From: Buchnera aphidicola (Periphyllus koelreuteriae)
GTDB taxonomy: Bacteria > Pseudomonadota > Gammaproteobacteria > Enterobacterales > Enterobacteriaceae
Direction: 5' to 3'
Length of the DNA stretch: 64,000 bases
Assembly: GCF_039360445.1 (NCBI RefSeq)
Contig: NZ_CP134981.1
Location: 101,643 to 165,642, forward strand
The translations under genes were made by a program, and so were the position numbers. A model generated the notes under the pieces. It was not told where the DNA came from and did not search any database. It saw nothing but the letters and a program-made list of their open reading frames with translations. Positions 30,723 to 39,587 of this stretch are shown here, piece by piece (the first letter of the stretch is position 1; each line of letters starts with the position of its first letter).

Positions 30723-32234
30723 ATGCATCTTTATTTATTAATTTTATTACCTTTTTTAGGAGGTATTTTTTCTTGGTTTTCTGAAAAAATAAATCAAAAA
30801 ATACCTCGTTTAATTTCATTGTTTTTTATATTTTTAACATTTTTGTTATTATTAAATATATTTTGTAATAATAATTTTTTTTTAAAAAATAATGATATAA
30901 ATAAATTATGGAATTTAGAATATAATTTTCCTTGGATTCCTAAATTAGGGATAGGTTTACATTTTGCAATGGATGGAATATCATTTTTAATGGTTTTATT
31001 AACAATTTTTTTATCTTTTATTTCTATTTTACTTATGTGGAATTATAATTTTAAAAATATTGGATTTTTTTATTTTTGTATAATGTTTATTATATCTAAT
31101 ATTATTGGAATATTTTTATCTATAGATCTTTTTTTATTCTTTATTTTTTGGGAAATTATAATTATTCCTACTTATTTTTTGTCTATTTTTTATGGTAAAA
31201 ATTTATATAATTCTTCTAAACAAATAAATTCTTCAAATGAATATTTAGTATATTCTCAAATTTCTGGTTTTATACTTTTATTTTCTATACTTGGATTAGT
31301 TTATAATTATTATTTACAAAACAATATTTTTACTTTTGATTTTAACCTTTTAAAAAATTTAGTTTTATCTGAAAAAACTGAGTTTTTTTTAATGTTTAGT
31401 TTTTTTATATCTTTTATTATTAAATTTCCTTTAATTCCTTTTCATGGTTGGTTTCCTAATTTTAATAAAAATACTCATATTTCTGGATCTTATGATTTAA
31501 TTGGAATTATAATTAAAGTATCAGCTTATAATCTATTACGTTTTAATATTTTTTTATTTCCTAAATCATCTCTTTATTTTTCTAATTTTTTTTGTATTTT
31601 TGGTTTATTTTGTATATTTTATAGTATTTTTTTAGCGTTTTCTCAAAAAAATATTAAAAAAATTATATCATATACATCTATTTCTCATATGGGATTTATT
31701 TTAATAGCATTATATTCTTCAAGTTTTATTTCTTATCAAGGAATTATTATACAAATTATTTCTTATAGTATATCTACTTCAGCTTTAATTATTTTAACAA
31801 GAATATTATATAGAAATTTTAATACTTATAATTTAAAAAAAATGGGAGGATTATGGAAAATCATGGATTTTGTTCCTGGATTTTTTTTGTTTTTTACTAT
31901 GGCTAGTTTAGGAATACCAGGAACTGGAAATTTTATTGGTGAATTTTTAATGTTATTAGGAAGTTTTCAATATTTTCCAATTATTATTTGTATTTCAATT
32001 TTTGGTTTAGTTTTTTTATCAATTTGTTTATTACAAATGTTTCATAGTATATTTTATGGACCTTGTTTCATTTCATGTCTTAACAATCAACTTTCTAAAT
32101 TAGAATTTTTTATTTTATTAATTTTATCTAGCATATTAATTTTTATTGGTATATTTCCAAATATAATATTAAAAATTATTAATCCGTCTATTTTAAATAT
32201 AAGTGAAAAAATCTCTCCTTTTCTTTTTAATTAA
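30723..32234 (+). CDS. nuoM: NADH-quinone oxidoreductase subunit M
   Basis: Antiporter-like proton-pumping subunit (ND4 homologue). The 503-residue product (E. coli 509) contains FIFWEIIIIPTYFL with the conserved Glu of TM5, KFPLIPFHGWFPNF (TM7 Lys, then a PxHxW motif) and KKIISYTSISHMGFILIAL with the TM8-9 Lys. MASLGIPGTGNFIGEFLML near residue 393 is also typical. RBS TAGGATT precedes the ATG. The first 40 residues look like a hydrophobic anchor. It is 59 bases after nuoL. Confidence 0.97.
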   Translation: MHLYLLILLPFLGGIFSWFSEKINQKIPRLISLFFIFLTFLLLLNIFCNNNFFLKNNDINKLWNLEYNFPWIPKLGIGLHFAMDGISFLMVLLTIFLSFISILLMWNYNFKNIGFFYFCIMFIISNIIGIFLSIDLFLFFIFWEIIIIPTYFLSIFYGKNLYNSSKQINSSNEYLVYSQISGFILLFSILGLVYNYYLQNNIFTFDFNLLKNLVLSEKTEFFLMFSFFISFIIKFPLIPFHGWFPNFNKNTHISGSYDLIGIIIKVSAYNLLRFNIFLFPKSSLYFSNFFCIFGLFCIFYSIFLAFSQKNIKKIISYTSISHMGFILIALYSSSFISYQGIIIQIISYSISTSALIILTRILYRNFNTYNLKKMGGLWKIMDFVPGFFLFFTMASLGIPGTGNFIGEFLMLLGSFQYFPIIICISIFGLVFLSICLLQMFHSIFYGPCFISCLNNQLSKLEFFILLILSSILIFIGIFPNIILKIINPSILNISEKISPFLFN

Positions 32235-32247
32235 GGTGAAATATATA

Positions 32248-33711
32248 ATGATTTCTATTTTTAAACAATTTTTTTTTATATCTCCTGTATTAATTTTATC
32301 TCTTTCAATTGTATTAAATTTATTAATAATAATTTTCAAAAGAAATTTTTTTTTATCTTTTATTGTAACTTTTTTAGGTTTATTTAGTTCTTTATTTTTT
32401 TTTATTTTTTTAATTAAAAATATAATTTTATATTCAGAAAATGAAATATATTTTAAATCAATAAATATTTTTTTTATTTTTTTATTTTTTTTAGGTAGTA
32501 TGTTTACTTGTATATTTTCTTATATATGGTTAAAAGGTAAATCATTTAATAAAGAAGAATTTTATTTATTATTATTAATATCTAATATAGGAGGTTGTGT
32601 TCTTTTTTTATCTTCTAATATTTTTTCTTATTATGTTGGAATAGAATTATTATCTTTTCCTTTATTTGGAATGATGAGTTATAATTTTTTTAAAAATTTT
32701 AAAAATTTAGAATCTTCTTTTAAATATTTTATTTTATCTAGTATTTCATCTATTTTTTTATTATTAGGAATATCTTTAATATATCTTTCTTCTAGAAGTT
32801 TAAATTATAATTCTTTAAAATTAATAAGTATTTTATCAACTTTTAATTGTAATCAATTATTTTTATTTGGATTAGTTTTATCTTGTGTTTCATTATTTAT
32901 AAAACTTTCAGTTTTTCCGTTTTATTTATGGATTTCGAATATTTATAAAGAAATATCCTGTCCGGTTTTAATGTATTTTTCTAATTCAGTAAAAGTTCTT
33001 TTTTTTGTTATTTTATTAAAATTATTATTTTTATTTTCATATAAAAATTTTTTTATGTTTTCAAAAATTATAAAGTTTATGTCAATATGTTCTATTTTTA
33101 TTGGAAGTATTTTAGCGTTATTTCAGACAAATTTAAAACGATTAATAGGTTATTCCACTATAATTAGTTCTGGTTATTTATGTATAATTTTAATATTTTT
33201 ACATCAAAATCATGAATTTCATCAATTATCTAAAATTTATTTATTAGGATATTGTTTAAATAGTTTAGTTTTATTTAGTTCTATGATTTTAATTTCAATT
33301 TTTTTTAAAGATGATAATAATCATTCTTTTAAAAATTATGAAGGATTTTTTTGGAAAAGTTATATTTTATCTATATCAATAATTATTTCTTTATTTTCAA
33401 TTGTAGGATTACCTTGTACAATAGGTTTTTTTGGTAAATTTTATATTTTAAAATTAATAATTCAAAAAAATAATTTTATTTTAGGATTTATAATTTTATT
33501 TGAAAGTGTATTAAGTTTATATTATTATTTTAATTTTATAAAAATATTGTTTTATAAAAAAAAATCATGTATTTCTAAAAATTTATTTATTGAAACTTTT
33601 TTATATAAATTTTTAAAAATTTTTATTTTTTTATTTTCTTTAATTATAGTTTTTATAGGATTTTTCCCAATTTGTTTAGATAATTTAAACTATTTTATTT
33701 TTAAAATTTAA
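32248..33711 (+). CDS. nuoN: NADH-quinone oxidoreductase subunit N
   Basis: Antiporter-like proton-pumping subunit (ND2 homologue) and the last gene of the operon. I choose the ATG at 32248 (MISIFKQFFF...), with RBS AAGGTGAA ending about 8 bases before it; that gives 487 residues (E. coli 485). An earlier GTG at 32203 lies within nuoM and has no good RBS. Conserved segments are YYVGIELLSFPLFGM with the TM5 Glu, FIKLSVFPFYLWISNIYK, and NLKRLIGYSTIISSGYL holding the TM Lys. This is the least conserved of the three pump subunits. Confidence 0.94.
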   Translation: MISIFKQFFFISPVLILSLSIVLNLLIIIFKRNFFLSFIVTFLGLFSSLFFFIFLIKNIILYSENEIYFKSINIFFIFLFFLGSMFTCIFSYIWLKGKSFNKEEFYLLLLISNIGGCVLFLSSNIFSYYVGIELLSFPLFGMMSYNFFKNFKNLESSFKYFILSSISSIFLLLGISLIYLSSRSLNYNSLKLISILSTFNCNQLFLFGLVLSCVSLFIKLSVFPFYLWISNIYKEISCPVLMYFSNSVKVLFFVILLKLLFLFSYKNFFMFSKIIKFMSICSIFIGSILALFQTNLKRLIGYSTIISSGYLCIILIFLHQNHEFHQLSKIYLLGYCLNSLVLFSSMILISIFFKDDNNHSFKNYEGFFWKSYILSISIIISLFSIVGLPCTIGFFGKFYILKLIIQKNNFILGFIILFESVLSLYYYFNFIKILFYKKKSCISKNLFIETFLYKFLKIFIFLFSLIIVFIGFFPICLDNLNYFIFKI

Positions 33712-34276
33712 ATATATATAAAAAAATTTTAAAATACATATAAAATATTTTAAAAAATAAATTTTTTAAAATAATATTTTTATTTTTTTTTTTTATTTTT
33801 TTAATAATATAAAAAATAAATTTAAATATATTAATTTAAAAATTTATTAAATAAATCAAAAATTATTTAATTTTTTAATTGTATTAAAAAATTATTTATT
33901 TTTTTAAAAAGTGAGTTTATATGAAATAAAATAATATTTTTTTTGTTTAGTTTTATACTATTTTTTAAAAAATTCAATTTAATATTCATATTTTTAAAAT
34001 ATATATAAAATTTTTTGTAAAAAAAATCTGAAATTTTTAGAACAAATTCTATTATTTCAGATTATTGATCTTGATGAATTTTTTATTTTATAAAAAAATA
34101 TTAATCAAGATATAAAATTATATTTTTGAAAAATTATTAATTTTTAAAAAGTAATTTTTTTATTAATAATTTAGATTATATTTTAAATTTTTTAAAATTT
34201 TTAATATAAAAAATTAATTTTTTTAAAAATTTATTTTTTTATAAATATATAAATAAATTAAAAATTTGGACACAAT
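33712..34276. other. Gene-free region between nuoN and cvpA
   Basis: 565 bases of A/T-rich DNA without a usable reading frame. The first 300 bases show nothing I can interpret. At 34025-34111 there are two clear inverted repeats (separate entry). In E. coli cvpA is preceded by folC and dedD, and I recall folC before cvpA in other Buchnera. The gap may therefore be what remains of folC, but no FolC motif is visible. Confidence 0.6.
34025..34111. repeat. Two tandem stem-loops in the nuoN-cvpA gap
   Basis: The first hairpin is AATCTGAAAT (34025-34034) with its exact inverse complement ATTTCAGATT (34054-34063) and a 19-base loop. The second begins 4 bases later: ATCTTGAT (34068-34075) pairs with ATCAAGAT (34104-34111), and the stem continues inward through AAT/ATT and TTTT/AAAA with a few mismatches. 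Both hold G and C in a region otherwise nearly free of them. Possible roles are termination of the nuo transcript, a small RNA, or a leader for cvpA. Confidence 0.6.
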
Positions 34277-34753
34277 ATGAATATTTATGATTATTTTATT
34301 ATTTTTATAATTTTTATATCATCTATAATAGGTTTTAGAAAAGGATTTATTAAAGAAATGTTTTCTATATTAATATTTTTTATAGGATTTTGTTTATTTT
34401 ATTTTTTTTATTTTTATGTTTTAAATTTATTAAATTTTATTGATAATTATATTTTAAAATTAATATTTATATTTTTTATTTTTAGTTTTAGTGTTTTATT
34501 ATTTGAATTTATATTTTATTATTTATGTAATGATTTTTTAAACTTTATTAAAAAATTTTATTTAAGCAATTTTATTCTTGGTTTTATATTTGGTTTTTTA
34601 AGAGGTATATTATTAATTTTTTTAATTATGTATATATTTAAAAATTTTTTTCATATAAATAATTATTTTTATTTAAAAAATTCAATTTTTTCTCCATTTT
34701 GTTTAAAATGTATATATTTTTTTTCTATTTTTAATAAAAATAAAATTTTATAA
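34277..34753 (+). CDS. cvpA: CvpA family inner-membrane protein
   Basis: Small polytopic inner-membrane protein known in E. coli for colicin V production; its basic role is unsettled. The 158-residue product (E. coli 162) opens MNIYDYFIIFIIFISSIIGF, then RKGFIKEMFSI, matching the CvpA pattern WIDY...(I)xGFxREA(L)S. Four hydrophobic segments follow, with FGFLRGILLIFL near residue 112 as the second conserved Gly-Arg-Gly motif. In E. coli it lies upstream of purF, which is absent here; yqhA follows after 77 bases. Confidence 0.88.
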   Translation: MNIYDYFIIFIIFISSIIGFRKGFIKEMFSILIFFIGFCLFYFFYFYVLNLLNFIDNYILKLIFIFFIFSFSVLLFEFIFYYLCNDFLNFIKKFYLSNFILGFIFGFLRGILLIFLIMYIFKNFFHINNYFYLKNSIFSPFCLKCIYFFSIFNKNKIL

Positions 34754-34762
34754 TAAAATTTA

Positions 34763-34791
34763 TTATTTATGTTATATGTTATTATAAATAA
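34763..34791 (+). terminator. Weak A/T hairpin after cvpA
   Basis: TTATTTAT (34763-34770) pairs with ATAAATAA (34784-34791), extended by one A-T pair, with a 13-base loop; T-rich sequence TTTATTTT follows on the plus strand. It lies in the cvpA-yqhA gap. The stem has no G-C pair, so it could be chance in this base composition. Confidence 0.3.
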
Positions 34792-34830
34792 TTTTATTTT
34801 AAAAAAAATACTTATAGGAGAAAAAAATAA

Positions 34831-35316
34831 ATGATAGAAAAAATTATATATGCATCTCGATGGTTTATGTTTCCAGTATATTTTGGTTTATCTTTTGGAT
34901 TTATTTTATTAACTTTAAAATTTTTTCAAGAAGTATTATATATTCTTCCAGAAATATTAATTATTTCAGAATCTGGTTTAGTTTTAGTTGTATTATCTTT
35001 AATAGATATTGCTTTAGTTGGTGGTTTATTAGTAATGGTAATGTTTTCTGGATATGAAAATTTTATATCTAAAATGGATATTAAAGATAATAAAAAAAGA
35101 TTAGGTTGGATGGGAACTATGGATGTAAATTCAATTAAAAATAAAGTAGCTTCGTCTATTGTTGCAATTTCTTCTGTTCATTTATTAAGATTATTTATGG
35201 AAGCAGAAAAAGTTTTAGATAATAAAATAATTTTATGTGTGATTATTCATTTAACTTTTGTTCTTTCCGCTTTTGGAATGGCATATATTGATAAAATGAG
35301 TAAAAAAAAAAAATAA
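34831..35316 (+). CDS. yqhA: UPF0114 family membrane protein YqhA
   Basis: Uncharacterised inner-membrane protein of the UPF0114 (TIGR00645/YqhA) family. The 161-residue product has three to four hydrophobic helices (about 10-35, 50-78, 108-125, 133-152). It carries the family segments [39 protein letters not shown] and [11 protein letters not shown], then [30 protein letters not shown] lies upstream. It converges on prs with only 15 bases between. In the Buchnera I know, this gene sits on the leucine plasmid between repA1 and repA2, so a chromosomal position is unusual. Function unknown. Confidence 0.88.
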   Translation: MIEKIIYASRWFMFPVYFGLSFGFILLTLKFFQEVLYILPEILIISESGLVLVVLSLIDIALVGGLLVMVMFSGYENFISKMDIKDNKKRLGWMGTMDVNSIKNKVASSIVAISSVHLLRLFMEAEKVLDNKIILCVIIHLTFVLSAFGMAYIDKMSKKKK

Positions 35317-35331
35317 AATTTATATTTATAT

Positions 35332-36282
35332 TTAATTATATTTAAACATTTTTGAAATAGATTTTTTATTTATAATTCTATTAATGGCTTCTGCAAGCAT
35401 TTTAGATAAAGTTAATATTCGAATGTTATTTAATTTTTTTATTTTTTTAGATAATGGAATAGTATCACATACGATAATTTCGTTTAAACAAGAATTTTTA
35501 ATATTTTTTAAAATATTTCCAGAAAAAACTGGATGTGTAGCGTAAGCAAATATTTTATTTGCTCCGTTTTTTTTAAGAGAATTAGATGCGTTACATATAG
35601 TTCCTCCAGTGTCTATTATATCATCTATTAAGATACAATCTCTATTTTTTACATCCCCAATAATATTCATGACTTTTGAAATATTTTTGCATGGTCTTTT
35701 TTTATCTATAATAGCTATATCTGAATTATTAAAAAATTTTGCAAATTCTCTTGCTCTAATAACTCCACCAATATCTGGAGATACAATTATTGGTTTATTT
35801 AACTTTTTTTTTAACATATCTTTTAATAAAACAAAACTTCCATATAAATTATCTATAGGTATATTAAAAAAACCTTGAATTTGTTCTGAATGGAGATCAA
35901 TAGTTAATATTCTATCGATTCCTGAATTTGATAAAAAATCTGCAACAATTTTTGCTGTTATTGGAACTCTAGCTGATTTTATTTTTTTATCTTGTCTAGA
36001 ATATCCAAAATATGGAATTACAGCTGTTATTTTTTTAGCTGATGCTCTTTTTAATGCATCAATAATAATAATTAATTCCATTAAATTATCATTTGATGGT
36101 GAACAAATTGATTGTATTATAAAAATGTTTTTTCCTCTAACATTTTCATCAATTTTAACACTAATTTCTCCATCACTAAATTTATTTACTGTTAATTTTC
36201 CTAAATTAGAATCTAGAATTTGTACAATAAAATTAGCTAATTGAGGTACAGAATTTCCAGAAAATAATTTGAAATGAGACAT
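35332..36282 (-). CDS. prs: Ribose-phosphate pyrophosphokinase (PRPP synthetase)
   Basis: Converts ribose 5-phosphate and ATP to PRPP for purine, pyrimidine, histidine, tryptophan and NAD synthesis. The 316-residue product (E. coli 315) begins with a family-type [13 protein letters not shown]. It holds [20 protein letters not shown] near residue 37, the ATP-binding FGYSRQDKK near residue 97, [15 protein letters not shown] near residue 127, and the PRPP/ribose-5-phosphate loop [17 protein letters not shown] near residue 216. RBS ATAGGAT precedes the ATG. It is encoded opposite to its neighbours. Confidence 0.98.
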   Translation of the reverse strand: MSHFKLFSGNSVPQLANFIVQILDSNLGKLTVNKFSDGEISVKIDENVRGKNIFIIQSICSPSNDNLMELIIIIDALKRASAKKITAVIPYFGYSRQDKKIKSARVPITAKIVADFLSNSGIDRILTIDLHSEQIQGFFNIPIDNLYGSFVLLKDMLKKKLNKPIIVSPDIGGVIRAREFAKFFNNSDIAIIDKKRPCKNISKVMNIIGDVKNRDCILIDDIIDTGGTICNASNSLKKNGANKIFAYATHPVFSGNILKNIKNSCLNEIIVCDTIPLSKKIKKLNNIRILTLSKMLAEAINRIINKKSISKMFKYN

Positions 36283-36646
36283 ATAAATCCTATAATTTTT
36301 ATAAATTATTTTGTTAACAAATAAAAAAATTTATTTTAAATAAAATAATATAAATTTTAAAATATTTTGTTTTATTATAATTAAAATAAAATAAATATAT
36401 ATTTATATTAAAATATAATTTTTTAAAATTATAAAAATTTTTTTATAAAAAATATTATTTTTTAAAAATATATTTTATTATAATTTTTTAAATTATATAT
36501 TTTTAATAATTATTATTTTTTAATAAATAATGATTATATCATTAATGTTTTATTTATATTAACATATATATTTATATTTTTAAAAAATAAATTTTTTAAA
36601 AAAAAATTATAAATTTTATAAAAAATAAGGATTAATTTAAAAAAAT
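36283..36646. other. Divergent intergenic region between prs and prfA
   Basis: 364 bases between divergent prs and prfA, nearly pure A/T. It must hold the promoters of both. The only visible structure is a 12-base perfect palindrome TTTGTTAACAAA (36310-36321) 28 bases upstream of the prs start; it does not match the E. coli PurR box that controls prs there. In E. coli hemA precedes prfA; no hemA remnant is recognised. Confidence 0.55.
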
Positions 36647-37732
36647 ATGAAAGTTTCTCTATTAAGAAAGTTAAAATTTTTAGAAAATAGATTTCATGAA
36701 ATTGAAATAATTTTGTCAGATAAAAAAATAATTAATAAAAAAAAACTTTTTTTAAATTTATCTAGAGAATATTTAAAAATATCTAATACTGTTTTATATT
36801 TTAAAAAATGGAAACAAAATAAAATTAATATAAAAAACACAAAAAATTTATTAAAAGATAAAGAAATGTATTGTTTAGCTCTAGAAGATATGAAAATTTT
36901 AAAAATTAAAAAGAAAAATATAGAAAAAAAAATTTATTTTTCTTTAATTTCATCTGAACCGAAAGATTTATTAAATTGTTATATAGAAATTAGATCTGCA
37001 TCTGGAGGAGACGAATCTTCAATTTTTTGTGGTGATTTATATAGAATGTATGCCCGTTATTCAGAATTAAAAAATTGGAAAATAAAATTAATTCATAGTC
37101 ATTATGGAGAACATGGAGGATTTAAAGAAATTATTTTTAAAATTATTGGAAAAGGTTCTTTTGGTCGTTTAAAATTTGAATCTGGTGGTCATAGAGTACA
37201 AAGAGTTCCAAAAACTGAAACTCAAGGGAGAGTTCATACTTCTACTTGTATTATTGCTGTTATTCCTGAATTACCAAAAGAAGATAAAATTAAAATTCAA
37301 AATAAAGATTTAAAAATTGATACATTTAGATCATCTGGTGCTGGTGGACAACATGTAAATACTACTGATTCTGCAATTAGAATTACTCATATTCCAACTG
37401 GAGTTTCTGTTGAATGTCAAGATGAAAGATCTCAACATAAAAATAAAGCAAAAGCTTTAAATATTTTACAAACAAGGATTCAAAATCAAATAAGTATAAA
37501 AAAAAAGAGAGAATCTTCTATAAAAAAAAAAAATCTTTTAGGAAGCGGATCTCGTTCTGATCGTAATCGAACATATAATTTTTCACAAAATAGAGTAACA
37601 GATCATAGAATTAATATAACTATATATAAATTAGATAAAATTTTAGAAGGTAATTTAGATATTTTAATAGATCCAATTATACAAGATAATCAAGCTAAAA
37701 TTTTTTCTAAATTATCAGAGATTAATGAATGA
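36647..37732 (+). CDS. prfA: Peptide chain release factor 1
   Basis: Releases finished proteins at UAG and UAA codons. The 361-residue product (E. coli 360) has the stop-codon recognition loop in RVPKTETQGRVHTS (PxT form, here PKT) and the peptidyl-transferase motif SSGAGGQHVNTTDSAIR with GGQ at about residue 235. IRSASGGDESSIFCGDLYRMY and VECQDERSQHKNKAKAL are also conserved. It overlaps prmC by 4 bases (ATGA). The neighbour prmC methylates the Gln of GGQ, so enzyme and substrate are coupled. RBS AAGGAT lies about 16 bases upstream. Confidence 0.98.
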   Translation: MKVSLLRKLKFLENRFHEIEIILSDKKIINKKKLFLNLSREYLKISNTVLYFKKWKQNKINIKNTKNLLKDKEMYCLALEDMKILKIKKKNIEKKIYFSLISSEPKDLLNCYIEIRSASGGDESSIFCGDLYRMYARYSELKNWKIKLIHSHYGEHGGFKEIIFKIIGKGSFGRLKFESGGHRVQRVPKTETQGRVHTSTCIIAVIPELPKEDKIKIQNKDLKIDTFRSSGAGGQHVNTTDSAIRITHIPTGVSVECQDERSQHKNKAKALNILQTRIQNQISIKKKRESSIKKKNLLGSGSRSDRNRTYNFSQNRVTDHRINITIYKLDKILEGNLDILIDPIIQDNQAKIFSKLSEINE

Positions 37733-38568
37733 AAATTAAAGAATGGATAAAATATTCTTCAAAATTATTAAAAAATATTAATAATTTTCAATTAGATATT
37801 AACATTATTTTGAGTACTGTTTTAAAAAAATCTAGAAGTTGGATAATTTGTTTTCCTGATTATATTTTAAATAAAAATGATTTAATAATATTAAATAAAT
37901 TTGTAAAAAGAAGATTTTATAGGGAACCATTATCATATTTAATAAAAAAAAAAGAATTTTGGTCTTTAGATTTTTATGTTTCTAATAAAACAATTATTCC
38001 AAGACCAGATAGTGAAGTATTAGTAGATCAAGCTTTAAAAATAATAAAAAATTCTTATTTAAAAATTTTAGATCTTGGAACTGGTTGTGGAAATATTGCT
38101 ATTTCTATTGCATCTTCAAAACCAAATTGTTTTGTTACAGGTATAGATTGTTGTAATGAAATTATTAAAATAGCTAAATATAATTCAAAAAATTTAAATA
38201 TTAAAAATATTAATTTTTTTTTGAGTGACTGGTTTAGTTTAATTAATTATAATAAATATAATTTAATTGTAAGCAATCCTCCATATATTGATTTTAAAGA
38301 ATATTTTAATTTAAAAAATGAAATTTTTTTTGAACCTCTTAGTGCGTTAGTTTCTAAAAATAATGGAATTTTTGATATAAATTTTATTATAAAATATGCA
38401 AAAAAATATTTATATCATGAAGGTTGGTTATTATTAGAACATAGTTGGAATCAAAAAAAAAAAATACATGCATTGTTTAAAAAATATAATTATATTAATA
38501 TTACAACATATAAAGATTATAATAGTTTTGATAGAGTTACTATAGGGCAATTTATAAAATTTAAATAA
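37729..38568 (+). CDS. prmC: Release factor glutamine methyltransferase PrmC (HemK)
   Basis: SAM-dependent enzyme that N5-methylates the GGQ glutamine of RF1 and RF2. The 279-residue product (E. coli 277) has an N-terminal helical substrate-binding domain with RREPLSYLIKKKEFWSL in its usual form. The SAM-binding ILDLGTGCGNIAISIA follows near residue 113, and the catalytic NPPY motif is in LIVSNPPYIDF near residue 183. Its ATG overlaps the prfA stop. The pair is conserved across enterobacteria. Confidence 0.96.
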   Translation: MKIKEWIKYSSKLLKNINNFQLDINIILSTVLKKSRSWIICFPDYILNKNDLIILNKFVKRRFYREPLSYLIKKKEFWSLDFYVSNKTIIPRPDSEVLVDQALKIIKNSYLKILDLGTGCGNIAISIASSKPNCFVTGIDCCNEIIKIAKYNSKNLNIKNINFFLSDWFSLINYNKYNLIVSNPPYIDFKEYFNLKNEIFFEPLSALVSKNNGIFDINFIIKYAKKYLYHEGWLLLEHSWNQKKKIHALFKKYNYINITTYKDYNSFDRVTIGQFIKFK

Positions 38569-38658
38569 ATAAATTTTTATTCAAAATAATTTAAAAAAAT
38601 AATTATTTTGTTTATTAAATCTTTTTTATTTATTTTTTATATATTTTTTGGTAAAAAT

Positions 38659-39468
38659 ATGACAATTTTGTATGATATTAATTTTTCTAAAACAACTGTT
38701 TTAGAAGTTTTTTTTTCTATTATTGAAAAAATAAAAAAAAATTTTTCTAAGAATTTATTTTTATATGATTTAAAAAAAAAAATTATTAAAGCAAAAAAAT
38801 ATATTAATAATAAAAAAACAAAAAAAGATAAATTAAAAAAATTTTTAAAACTATTTTATATTCATTGGAACTTTCAAGAAATTTCTGGACAATATAATTT
38901 ATCAGATGTTTTATGGTTAAATAAAGTTTTAAAAACTCGTAAAGGAACTGCTCTTTCATTAGGAATAATTTTATTATATTTTTTTAAAAAACTAGAAATT
39001 CCTATAAATCCTGTAATTTTTCCTACTCAATTAATTTTAAAATTTAAATTATCATATAAAAAATTTTTGTTAATTAATCCATTTAATGGAGAATTTTTAA
39101 ATAATAATACTTTAGAATTATTATTAAAAGGAAATATTAATTCTATGGCAGTTATGCATTCACGTTATTTAAAAACCTCTAAATCAAAATTAATTTTAAA
39201 AAAAATTTTAAATACATTAAAATCTGCATTAATGCAAGAAAATAAAATTGAATTAGCTTTAAAAATTAGTAATTTTTTATTACAAATGAATCCAAAAGAT
39301 CCATATGAAATTAGAGATAGAGGATTAATTTATGCTTATTTAGAATGTTATTCTCTTGCAAAAAAAGATTTATATTATTTTATTAATAAATGTCCTGATG
39401 ATCCAATTAGTGATATTATTAAATTAAAAATTAATTCTATAAAAAACGAGAGTGTTACTTTACATTAA
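38659..39468 (+). CDS. sirB1: SirB1 family protein (transglutaminase-like plus TPR)
   Basis: Conserved protein of the prfA-prmC-sirB1 cluster (YchA), with a transglutaminase-like N-terminal part and a tetratricopeptide-like C-terminal part; biochemical role unknown. I choose the ATG at 38659, giving 269 residues, the E. coli length; a TTG at 38608 would add 17 hydrophobic residues outside the family. Recognisable parts are WNFQEISGQYNLSDVLWLNK, TRKGTALSLGIILLYF (E. coli RKGNPISLG-like) and the TPR-type stretch ALKISNFLLQMNPKDPYEIR then DRGLIYAYLEC. E. coli sirB2 is absent. Confidence 0.85.
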   Translation: MTILYDINFSKTTVLEVFFSIIEKIKKNFSKNLFLYDLKKKIIKAKKYINNKKTKKDKLKKFLKLFYIHWNFQEISGQYNLSDVLWLNKVLKTRKGTALSLGIILLYFFKKLEIPINPVIFPTQLILKFKLSYKKFLLINPFNGEFLNNNTLELLLKGNINSMAVMHSRYLKTSKSKLILKKILNTLKSALMQENKIELALKISNFLLQMNPKDPYEIRDRGLIYAYLECYSLAKKDLYYFINKCPDDPISDIIKLKINSIKNESVTLH

Positions 39469-39587
39469 TTTAAAATTAATATGTTAAAATTATATTATTT
39501 AATAATTTTTTATTAAAAATATTTTTTATATATTTTAAAAAATAATTTATTTAAATATAAACTTATAAAAAATTAGGTATATTTGAA

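Noticed and set aside
32203-32247. GTG start for nuoN inside nuoM
   Set aside because: The ATG at 32248 has the RBS AAGGTGAA and gives the family length; the extension has no homology that I recognise.
36310-36321. Perfect palindrome TTTGTTAACAAA upstream of prs
   Set aside because: 12-base A/T-rich palindromes are expected by chance here; it does not match the PurR box and has no partner site.
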